Origin: SAR202 cluster bacterium bin87
GTDB lineage: Bacteria > Chloroflexota > Dehalococcoidia > Lucifugimonadales > UBA3495
Assembly (NCBI GenBank): GCA_002238825.1
Contig: MPNC01000002.1
Coordinates: 663,923 to 727,922 of the forward strand
DNA length: 64,000 bases
Reading direction: 5' to 3'
This document shows, piece after piece, positions 56,804 to 64,000 of the stretch. The position numbers and the translations under genes were made by a program. The notes beneath the pieces were generated by a model. It searched no databases, was not told where the DNA came from, and was given only the letters and a program-made list of their open reading frames with translations. Numbering within the stretch: the first letter of the stretch is position 1; every line of letters begins with the position of its first letter.

Positions 56804-59161
56804 TTGAGCAGCCACAGCCAACCGGAGGGGGAGGTCCAGGCGCTGCGGGAACGGATCGCCGCCCTCTCCACCGCCATCCTGCGCGTCAACGCCAGCCTCG
56901 ACGTCGACACCGTCCTGCACCAGATCGCCGAGTCCGCCCGCGCCCTGACCGGCGCCCGCTACGCCGTCATCACCACCGTCGACGCCACCGGCCAATTGGA
57001 AGATGCCGTCCTCTCCGGCTTCTCGCCCGAGGAGGAACGGCAGGTCGTGGCGTGGACGGACAGCATGAACATCTTCGAGGTGCTGCGCGATCTGCCCGCA
57101 CCGATGCGGTTGTCGGACATGCGCTCCTACGTTGCCGGGCTCGGCTTCTCCACCGACGGGGTGATCATCGACACTTTCCAGGGTGCGCCGATGCGCCATC
57201 ACGGCGTGCAGGTGGGCAACTTCTTCCTGGGCGAGAAGCAGACCGGCCCCGAGTTCACCGATGACGACGAAGAGATCCTAGTCCTGTTCGCCGCCCAGGC
57301 CGCCTCCGCCGTGGCCAACGCCCGCACCCACCGCGCCGAGCAACGCGCTCGCGCCGACCTCGAAGCCCTGGTGGAGACCTCGCCGGTGGGCGTGGTGGTG
57401 TTCGATGCGCAAAGCGGGCGTCCGGTGTCGATGAACCGCGAGGCGCGCCGCCTGGCCGAGGGCCTGCTTACGGCGGGTCGGCCGCCGGAGGAACTGTTGG
57501 AGATCGCCACCTGCCGCTTCTCCGACGGGACCGACATCGCGCTCAGCGAGTTGCCCCTGCCCCAGGTGCTGGCCAGCGCCCGGACCCTGCGCGCCGAGGA
57601 GGTCGTGACCTCGGTCCCCGACGGGCGCAGCATCACCTCCCTGGTCAACGTGACCCCCATCACCTCTGACGACGGCGCGGTCAAGTCCGTGGTGATCACC
57701 CTGCAGGACCTGGCGCCGCTACAGGAGCTGGAACGGCTTCGGGCGGACTTCCTGGGCATGGTGAGCCACGAACTCCGCGGGCCGCTCGCTGCGATCAAGG
57801 GCTCGGCCGCCACCCTGCTGGCGGACCCCGACGGGCTGGACCCGGCCGAGCGGCACGAGTTCCACCGCATCATCGAGCAGCAGGCCGATTACATGCGCGG
57901 GCTCATCGGCGACCTGCTGGACGCCGGACGCATCGAGGCGGGCACCCTCTCGGTCGCCCCCGAGCCCTCCGAGGTGGCCGCGCTGGTCGAGGGCGCGCGC
58001 AGCACCTTCCTGTCCGCCGGCGGCCGGCACACCGTGGTCATCGACCTGCCGCCGGACCTGCCCCGGGTGATGGCCGACCGCCGGCGCATCGTCCAGGTGC
58101 TCAACAACCTGCTCTTCAACGCCGCACGGCACTCGCCCCACTCCGCCCCGATCCGGGTCGAGGCCGAACGCGACGGCTCCCACGTCGCCGTCTCGGTGCA
58201 GGACGAGGGCCGGGGCGTGGCCCCCGAGCGGCTGCCCCACCTGTTCCGCAGGTACGCCCTGGACGACGAGGGCGGCGCCCGGATGGCCGCCGGCATGGGC
58301 CTGGGGCTCATCATCTGCCGGGGGCTGGTCGAAGCCCACGGCGGCCGCATCCGGGCCGAGAGCGCCGGCACCGGCCAGGGCGCCCGGTTCACCTTCACCA
58401 TCCCCGTGGCCGAGGATGCCTGGCACAGTGATCTCGGGAGCCCTGCTCCGCAGTCGCCCACCACGCCTCCGGCGGCGGGGGAGCCCGCCCGCGTTCTGGT
58501 GGTCGATGACGACCCGCACATGCTGCGCTATGTGCGCCACACCCTCACCGAGGCGGGCTACGCCGTGGCGGTCACGGGCGATCACGAGCAGCTCGCGCGC
58601 ACCATCCGCGCCGAGCGGCCGCACCTGGTCCTCCTCGACCTGGTGCTGCACGGCGCCGACGGCATCGCCCTGATGGGAAGCGTGCCCGAACTGGCCGGTC
58701 TGCCGGTGGTGTTCATCTCCGGCTACGGCCGCGACGAGACCATCGCCGAGGCCCTGCGGGCGGGGGCCTCTGACTATCTGGTCAAGCCCTTCTCGCCCAC
58801 CGAGCTCACCGCCCGCGTCGGGGCAGCGCTGCGCCGGGCCACCCGCCCCGAGCCCTTCGCCCTGGGCGAGCTGGCCATCCACTACGAGGGGCGGCGGGTG
58901 ACGGTGGCCGGACGCCCGGTCGATCTGACCGCCACCGAGTTCGATCTGCTGCGCGTGCTCTCGCAGAACGCGGGGCGCGTGGTGGACTACGATGCCCTGC
59001 TGGGCCAGGTGTGGAGCGGGCCCCAGAAGGGCGGGGTCAACCGGGTGCGGAACTTCGTCCGGAAGCTCCGCGCGAAACTCGGCGACGACGCGCAGAACCC
59101 GGCCTGGATCTTCAGCGTGCGCGGCGTCGGCTACCGCATGCCCGACCCCCGCGACCCCTGA
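56804..59161 (+). CDS. GAF-PAS histidine kinase fused to receiver and OmpR-type DNA-binding domain
   Basis: 785 aa from TTG 56804 behind GGAGGA. Order: GAF domain at about 20-165 (HQIAESARALTGARYAVITT), PAS at about 180-300, HisKA with LGMVSHELRGPLAAIKG (His322), HATPase with VLNNLLFNAARHSP and GMGLGLIICRGLVEAHGG. Then a receiver with VLVVDDDPHMLRYVRHTL and LLDLVLHG (Asp612), and KPFSPTELTARV. A C-terminal winged helix follows (TATEFDLLRVLSQNAGRVVD, VRNFVRKLRAKLGDD). A whole two-component pathway in one soluble chain is unusual. A truncated copy lies at 43361. Confidence 0.92.
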   Translation: MSSHSQPEGEVQALRERIAALSTAILRVNASLDVDTVLHQIAESARALTGARYAVITTVDATGQLEDAVLSGFSPEEERQVVAWTDSMNIFEVLRDLPAPMRLSDMRSYVAGLGFSTDGVIIDTFQGAPMRHHGVQVGNFFLGEKQTGPEFTDDDEEILVLFAAQAASAVANARTHRAEQRARADLEALVETSPVGVVVFDAQSGRPVSMNREARRLAEGLLTAGRPPEELLEIATCRFSDGTDIALSELPLPQVLASARTLRAEEVVTSVPDGRSITSLVNVTPITSDDGAVKSVVITLQDLAPLQELERLRADFLGMVSHELRGPLAAIKGSAATLLADPDGLDPAERHEFHRIIEQQADYMRGLIGDLLDAGRIEAGTLSVAPEPSEVAALVEGARSTFLSAGGRHTVVIDLPPDLPRVMADRRRIVQVLNNLLFNAARHSPHSAPIRVEAERDGSHVAVSVQDEGRGVAPERLPHLFRRYALDDEGGARMAAGMGLGLIICRGLVEAHGGRIRAESAGTGQGARFTFTIPVAEDAWHSDLGSPAPQSPTTPPAAGEPARVLVVDDDPHMLRYVRHTLTEAGYAVAVTGDHEQLARTIRAERPHLVLLDLVLHGADGIALMGSVPELAGLPVVFISGYGRDETIAEALRAGASDYLVKPFSPTELTARVGAALRRATRPEPFALGELAIHYEGRRVTVAGRPVDLTATEFDLLRVLSQNAGRVVDYDALLGQVWSGPQKGGVNRVRNFVRKLRAKLGDDAQNPAWIFSVRGVGYRMPDPRDP

Positions 59162-59323
59162 CGGGCCGGCCCGCCGTGGGCAAACCGCTCCGGCGCCGCG
59201 GGACAACCAGGCCACGAGGGTCGGCCTCGCCGGCCTGCGGCCTCCGACGGGCAGAAGGTGCGGGAAGTTTTGCGCCGGCCCTCCTGGCCATGCCGGAACG
59301 CCCGCCCCGGTGGAAAGACGCCG

Positions 59324-62300
59324 TTAGAACGAGCACTCTGCGCTGTCGGCGGCGGCCGCGATGACGTTCAGGTTGGCGAAGTTGGCGGACCCACTGGTGA
59401 TCCCCTTCAGCGTGATCGTTCCCGCCGTCGCGCCGTCGAAGGTGACGGTGATCACCCGGTCGGAACCGCTGTCCGCGCCGGCGTGGGTGGCGAGGTTGGT
59501 CCCGTCACCCATGCACAGGTAGATCTTCTCGCTGTCCGCCTGGCTGGCGCCCAGGGAGTAGTCGGAGATGGTATCGTTCCCGAAATCTTCGTAGAAGTAG
59601 AATGCGTCGTCGCCGGCTTCGCCGCGCAGCGTGTCGTTGCCGCCGCCGCCGTTCAGCTTGTCGTCTCCGTCTTCACCCTCCAGTTCGTCGTCGCCGCGAC
59701 CGCCGGAGATATTGTCATTGCCATCGCCCCCTGCGAGGGCATTGGCCGCGTAGTTGCCGGTGAGGACATCGTCGAATCTCGAGCCCACGACGTTCTCGAT
59801 ACCTACCAGAGTGTCGCCCTCGGCGTGCCCGCTGCGGCCGCGGCCCGTCTCGAGGTCCACGGTTACCCCGGCATCGGAGAGGGAATAAAACGCAATTTGT
59901 TGACCCATCGAGCCGTTCATCCGGTCAGCGCCGGCGCCACCGACCAGGTGACTATTGCCCGCACCCGCGATCAGAAAGTCATCGCCGGCGCCGCCGTCCA
60001 GAGTCTCGAGCCCGGCGACACCGCGGACCCCGCCACCGCCATGCAACTGATCGTTGCCGGCGCCGCCGTTCAAAGTGTCGAAACCTTCGCCTCCCATGAG
60101 AAGGTCGTTGCCGTCACCGCCGTTCAGGACGTCGTGACCGTCACCGCCGTACAGTTCATCGTTGCCGGCGCCTCCGGTGAGAAGGTCGTTACCGTCACCG
60201 CCGTTCAGGACGTCAGCACCGCCCAGGCCGTTCAAGGAGTCGCCGCCGCCGAGGCCGAAGATGCAGTCAGCCATGCCGTCGCCGCTCAGGGTATCGTCGC
60301 CATCCGTGCCTCTTAGCCCGATGGTCACAACCCCATAGTGCACCGCTGAGTATGGGCCGATGGCGGTGCCGTTCCGCCCCCGTACCCGAAAGTCGTAGGT
60401 ATAGGGGCAGTTTAATCCAGAGACGGTAGCGGAGATCTTGCCGCTGGCCCTGGCCGGAGGGCTCTGGGGAGAGATGGGCGTCCAGTTCACCGGGCCGGGA
60501 TGCCCGCGATATTGAATGTCATAGCTGGGCAGGGGATCGCCGGGGTCGTCCCAGGCCAGGTTGACCTCTCTGCTGGCCTTGGTGCCGGAAGCCACTGCGG
60601 CCGAGAAGCCGGTGGGAGGTTGCAGGGTCGGGTCGCTGGGGGTAACGAAGATCAACGTGTCGAAGCAGTAGACCGTGCTCCCGGATACTCCCCGCAACAG
60701 AACCCCATAGGTCTCCCCATTGGCGAGGCCGGTCACCGTGTGCGAGGTGGCGTCGGAACCAGCGCCGGAGGCGTCGGTCCAATCGTCTAACCCCAAGGTG
60801 AACCCGTTGCCTTCCTGAACCTGGTACTGGTACTTGGTGATGGAGGCCGTCGGGGCGCTCCAGTTAACCTCCACGCCGCCGTCCACAGGACCGGCGTCGA
60901 TTCCGGTTATTACCCTGGTCTGGCAACTAAACATGTGGTGGAGGCTCAAATGGCCCGGCCGGTACGAATACACCTGCATCTCGGTGTCGCCCAGCACAGT
61001 GAAGTCACTGCCGCGGTTACCCCGCAACTCCACGTCATACTCGCCATCGTCGGACACGGTGAAGTCGGCGCTGGTCGCCTTGGCATCCACCGAAACCTGG
61101 TCCTCATCCTGGAAGTTCGCCCCATCCAGTTTCCAGCGCAGCGTGTAGGAGGACACATCGGGCGCCGCGACCCAGGACGCGGTGAAGGTTCTCGGCAGGA
61201 GTTGGTTTTCATCGTCCAGCTTTGGCGCCAGGCTCAACGCGGACGGAGCGACGTCAACCCTGGCCGATGCGCCCGGCCCGCAGCCCCCCGCGTTGCAGGC
61301 TTCCACGCGCACCACCCACTGGCCGTAGTCCGCTACCGTGATCGTGGCCTCCGAGGACTGGGTCGTCACTCCCTCGTTTATTGCCTGGTCCGGCCCGGGC
61401 AAGCGCCACCGGACCAAATATTCGTCGGCTCCCTCTACGTCGTCCCAGTCCACCGACACGTCCAGCGAACCGCGTTCCGCGTCAAGGCTCAACCCTGTGG
61501 GTATGGCGGGCGGCTCCGGTTCGACTGCCAACTGCTGGTTGGCCCCCGGCCCGCAGCCAGCGTCGTTGCACGCTTCCACGCGCACCACCCACTGGCCGTG
61601 GTCCGCTACCGTGATGGCGGCGCTGGCATCCGTGGCCGTGACCTGGTGGCCCGCGTCGAAGTTTCCAGTCGGTCGCCGCCACCCGATCTGGTAGGACGCC
61701 GCTCCCTCCACTGCATCCCAAATGGCGGTGAGGTCCAGCTCCCCCGGCGTCACGCTCACCACCAGGTTCTGCGGTTCGCCCGGCCTGGCCTGCCGCGTTC
61801 GCACCGTCTTGGAGACGCCCGTCCCGCAGCCCCCGGCGTTGCACGCTTCCACCCGCACCGTCCACCGGCCGTAGTCCGACACGGTGATGGCGGCGTTGGA
61901 GGATTGGGTTTTCACTCCCTCGTTCATTGCCTGGTCCGGCCCGGGCCGCCGCCAGCGCACCAGGTAGTCGTCGGCTCCCGCAACATCGTCCCAGTCCACC
62001 GACACGTCCAGCGAGCCCGCCGCAGATTCAAGGCTCAACCCGGTGGGCTTGGCCGGCGGCTCCGGCGTGGGTTCGGGAGTGGGTTCCGGTGTCGGCTCGG
62101 GGGCGGGCTCAACCTCGAACTGCCTGGCCACGGGTTTGCCGCAGCCGGCGTCGTTGCAGGCCCGCACCCGCATCACCCAGCGGCCGTAGTCAGCTACGGA
62201 GACGGCGGCGCTGGAAGATGTGACCCTCACGCCGTCGTTCAACTGCCCATCCCTGGGCCGCCAGCGCACCAGGTAATCGTCGGCTCCCGCAACGTCGTCC

Positions 62301-62509
62301 CAGTCCGCCGACACCTCCAGCGAACCCCGCTCCGTGGCGACGCTCAACCCGGTGGGTTTGGCTGGGACCTTGGTTTCGCCGTCGTCCTGCGCGCCCGCCG
62401 GAGCCGTTGTGGTCCAGAACACGGCCAGGGCGACCATCAGGACTAGCGCAGACGCCAAGGCGAGCAGCGGCCACCGGCGAATGGCCTGGGCGGGACCTGG
62501 GAGACTCAT
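59324..62509 (-). CDS. large secreted RTX protein with fibronectin type III-like repeats
   Basis: 1061 aa from ATG 62509 with a perfect AGGAGGTGATC. Signal or anchor at about 13-37 (LLALASALVLMVALAVFWTT). Four tandem repeats of about 90-110 residues follow (each with PTGLS, GSL-x-VS-x-DWDDV, YLVRWR, GQWVVRVEACN), joined once by a PEPTPEPTPEP linker. Two further FN3-like domains follow. At about 770-1000 come calcium-binding nonapeptides (LNGGDGNDLLTGGAGND and similar). The C-terminal part resembles the RTX secretion-signal region. No type I exporter is next to it. Confidence 0.9.
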   Translation of the reverse strand: MSLPGPAQAIRRWPLLALASALVLMVALAVFWTTTAPAGAQDDGETKVPAKPTGLSVATERGSLEVSADWDDVAGADDYLVRWRPRDGQLNDGVRVTSSSAAVSVADYGRWVMRVRACNDAGCGKPVARQFEVEPAPEPTPEPTPEPTPEPPAKPTGLSLESAAGSLDVSVDWDDVAGADDYLVRWRRPGPDQAMNEGVKTQSSNAAITVSDYGRWTVRVEACNAGGCGTGVSKTVRTRQARPGEPQNLVVSVTPGELDLTAIWDAVEGAASYQIGWRRPTGNFDAGHQVTATDASAAITVADHGQWVVRVEACNDAGCGPGANQQLAVEPEPPAIPTGLSLDAERGSLDVSVDWDDVEGADEYLVRWRLPGPDQAINEGVTTQSSEATITVADYGQWVVRVEACNAGGCGPGASARVDVAPSALSLAPKLDDENQLLPRTFTASWVAAPDVSSYTLRWKLDGANFQDEDQVSVDAKATSADFTVSDDGEYDVELRGNRGSDFTVLGDTEMQVYSYRPGHLSLHHMFSCQTRVITGIDAGPVDGGVEVNWSAPTASITKYQYQVQEGNGFTLGLDDWTDASGAGSDATSHTVTGLANGETYGVLLRGVSGSTVYCFDTLIFVTPSDPTLQPPTGFSAAVASGTKASREVNLAWDDPGDPLPSYDIQYRGHPGPVNWTPISPQSPPARASGKISATVSGLNCPYTYDFRVRGRNGTAIGPYSAVHYGVVTIGLRGTDGDDTLSGDGMADCIFGLGGGDSLNGLGGADVLNGGDGNDLLTGGAGNDELYGGDGHDVLNGGDGNDLLMGGEGFDTLNGGAGNDQLHGGGGVRGVAGLETLDGGAGDDFLIAGAGNSHLVGGAGADRMNGSMGQQIAFYSLSDAGVTVDLETGRGRSGHAEGDTLVGIENVVGSRFDDVLTGNYAANALAGGDGNDNISGGRGDDELEGEDGDDKLNGGGGNDTLRGEAGDDAFYFYEDFGNDTISDYSLGASQADSEKIYLCMGDGTNLATHAGADSGSDRVITVTFDGATAGTITLKGITSGSANFANLNVIAAAADSAECSF

Positions 62510-63316
62510 GCGATCACCTCCTGAAGGTGACGGGCCCGGAGTTCCTGGTTTCCCAAACTGGATGAGGGGGAAAGTCGGAAGGAACGGCGCCCATCCGTGC
62601 ATGGCGGGCAGGCCTGGACCGATTCACTCACGCCGAACTGCGCCGGGTGCGCGGGCAATAGCCGGACGAAAGCGTAAGCGAGCGGCAGGGGGCGGATCGC
62701 CACATAATCAGGCTGCTGGGCAAGGGTCTTGACGCATCCGTCTCTGCCTATCGGGAATCTCAGCATTCTCATCACCGGGCGAATACCGACACGGCCGGCC
62801 GCACCAGCCATGCCATGGGCGTAAAGCGTGATAAGGAAGCGCCGCGCCAGCGCGTCCGAGTCCCCAACGAAACCATTATGCGTATCAGAACGTCACACTT
62901 CCCTACGCCTTTCAAGAGTTTAGCATCATATACATCAATTAAGCATATCTATTGCATCAAATATAGTATCCTCTGCATAACCTGCGGCTGCGGCCCAGCC
63001 AGGGTGAACATCTTCCCTGGCCTGGGTCGGCCGTCATGATGCCGGCCTCGGCTGGCAGCGCAGGGCCGCCGGGTCGCCCGACGGAACCCGCCACACCGTG
63101 GCGCCTCCGGTTATGGGACCATCCAACGCCTGCTTCAGGGTCGTGGCCAGCAGGGGCAGGTCACCGGCCGCCGCCAGGAAGCTCTCCGACGCCCGCCCGG
63201 TGTCGCACACCGTCAGGAGCGGCGTTCCAATGTGGCAAAATGGCCCTGCGGGATGGTTTACGCCCGTGCACGAAATGGGCGACTTCCATCACAGACTTTC
63301 CGCCCGGGAGGCCCCC
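62510..63316. other. intergenic region with promoter module, no confident gene
   Basis: Holds repeated module copy C at 62939-62979. A minus-strand frame at about 63040-63240 (HIGTPLLTVCDTGRASESFL, LPLLATTLKQALDGPITGGA) looks weakly protein-like but has no start I can defend. Confidence 0.35.
62939..62979 (+). promoter_or_regulatory. repeated upstream module, copy C
   Basis: TTAAGCATATCTATTGCATC and TATAGTATCCTCTGC align with copies A and B, with the same AGTTTAGCA upstream. Confidence 0.45.
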
Positions 63317-63577
63317 ATGCCGGAGCAGCGGAAACCCATCGTCACCGAGCTGGCCCTGGCCGATTCCCTGGAACGTTTGGTGAACCTCGTCGAGGAACTC
63401 AGGGCCGACGCGGATCTCCGTGTTGAAATCACCACCGACGAGACCGACCTGGTGAAAATCGCCTTCTCCGGCACCCCTGACGTGGGCTTCGCCATGCGGA
63501 GTGAAATCCGCGACATCCCCGGGGAGGTCATCCGGCGCGTCTGGAACGAGGGCCTGCACGGCTACGAGGTTTTGTAG
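63317..63577 (+). CDS. small hypothetical protein (86 aa)
   Basis: MPEQRKPIVTELALADSLER, LVNLVEELRADADLRVEITT, KIAFSGTPDVGFAMRSEI. ATG preceded by GGGAGG. Soluble, alpha/beta. Family not recognised. It is downstream of promoter module copy C. Confidence 0.6.
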   Translation: MPEQRKPIVTELALADSLERLVNLVEELRADADLRVEITTDETDLVKIAFSGTPDVGFAMRSEIRDIPGEVIRRVWNEGLHGYEVL

Positions 63578-63605
63578 TCCACGACGCCCGCTGACCCTGC
63601 GGCGC

Positions 63606-64000
63606 TCACACGTTGGCGCCGCCGTGCCTGCCGTCGTCGTCTCCGGTTGCGGGAAGCGCCGGCGCAACCGGCAAGGACGTCAGGCCGTCGGGCAACTGCA
63701 GCTTGCGGACCGGGTAGTTGATCGTGATCCCCTCGGCCGCCAGCCGCCAGTGCAGTTCTTCGATCAGCTCGCTGCGCACCTCGAAGCCCGCAAGCCGATT
63801 GCGCGCCCGGATGATCATGTAGAAATTGATGTTGCTTTCCCCAAAGGCCTCGTACCGGAAGATGGGCTCGCTATCCGGATCCGCCCCCGGGCACTCCCGG
63901 CGCAACGTCTCCATCACCTCCAGGCTCACCGCCCTCACCCGCTTCAAGTCGCTCTCGTAGGCCACGCCGCAGGACACCACCACATCCAGGGGATCCTCCG
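63606..64000 (-). CDS. MscS-family mechanosensitive channel, C-terminal part
   Basis: The start is outside the window. The visible 131 residues include PLDVVVSCGVAYESDLKRVR, EPIFRYEAFGESNINFYMII and ELIEELHWRLAAEGITINYP, then VRKLQLP. This is the soluble C-terminal domain of MscS, which follows the membrane helices. A Pro/Gly-rich tail ends in GGANV. Confidence 0.85.
   Translation of the reverse strand, partial: EDPLDVVVSCGVAYESDLKRVRAVSLEVMETLRRECPGADPDSEPIFRYEAFGESNINFYMIIRARNRLAGFEVRSELIEELHWRLAAEGITINYPVRKLQLPDGLTSLPVAPALPATGDDDGRHGGANV

Overview
The window is high-GC bacterial chromosomal DNA. Gene content suggests a member of Chloroflexota or a nearby lineage: a stand-alone LON-domain protein, an hspR-grpE-dnaK operon, NHL and RTX/fibronectin proteins, and an NHLM-type peptide cluster with NHLP leader peptides. 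This placement is inference, because no rRNA gene is present. UGA is an ordinary stop for dnaK, priA and hspR, so the genetic code is standard.

The main result is a set of four genes that look broken or truncated unless one in-frame UGA is read as selenocysteine (Sec). They are an OsmC-like protein (780-1241), a cobalamin-binding-like COG0614 protein (3556-4488), SelD itself (17459-18514) and an AhpC/TSA peroxiredoxin (30521-30979, minus strand). In each, the UGA replaces the conserved redox Cys, family-like sequence continues past it, and a hairpin with a small G-containing loop starts 16-28 nt downstream, as expected of a bacterial SECIS. The COG0614 and SelD proteins carry a CxxU motif. 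selA, selB and selC are not in the window.

Layout. 1-12.6 kb is housekeeping: ispD (cut by the edge), OsmC-Sec, a CPA2 antiporter, COG0614-Sec, LON domain, priA, rplS, an NHL protein, a hydrolase, a monooxygenase and an alkyltransferase-like protein, with two dispersed palindromic repeat families. 12.5-24.2 kb holds tRNAs (Leu, Lys, Gln, Leu, Cys, Leu), an acyl-CoA dehydrogenase, a DNA methyltransferase beside a gutted restriction-like gene, selD, a molybdopterin oxidoreductase and hspR-grpE-dnaK under a HAIR-like operator. 24.2-33.4 kb is an accessory region beginning at tRNA-Leu(UAA): decayed hsdM, a VapBC-like pair, IS1182 and metE remnants, a transglutaminase-like gene, and a Tn3-family derivative with intact 38-bp terminal inverted repeats (29466-31940). 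In the Tn3 derivative most of tnpA is gone and the Sec-peroxiredoxin gene lies between its two ends. 33.4-43.9 kb carries groESL, an IS630 remnant, small orphan genes and two orphan periplasmic binding proteins.

44.0-56.2 kb (minus strand) has an RND pump and then an NHLM cluster: two ABC exporters (one with a C39 peptidase, both frameshifted), an HlyD-type adaptor, an unrecognised 358-aa protein, a SAM methyltransferase and two NHLP precursors with very short cores. 56.2-64 kb has a GAF/PAS kinase fused to a receiver and an OmpR-type DNA-binding domain, a large RTX/FN3 exoprotein, and an MscS channel gene cut by the right edge. A repeated upstream module links the kinase, its truncated copy at 43.4 kb and the region before the small gene at 63.3 kb.
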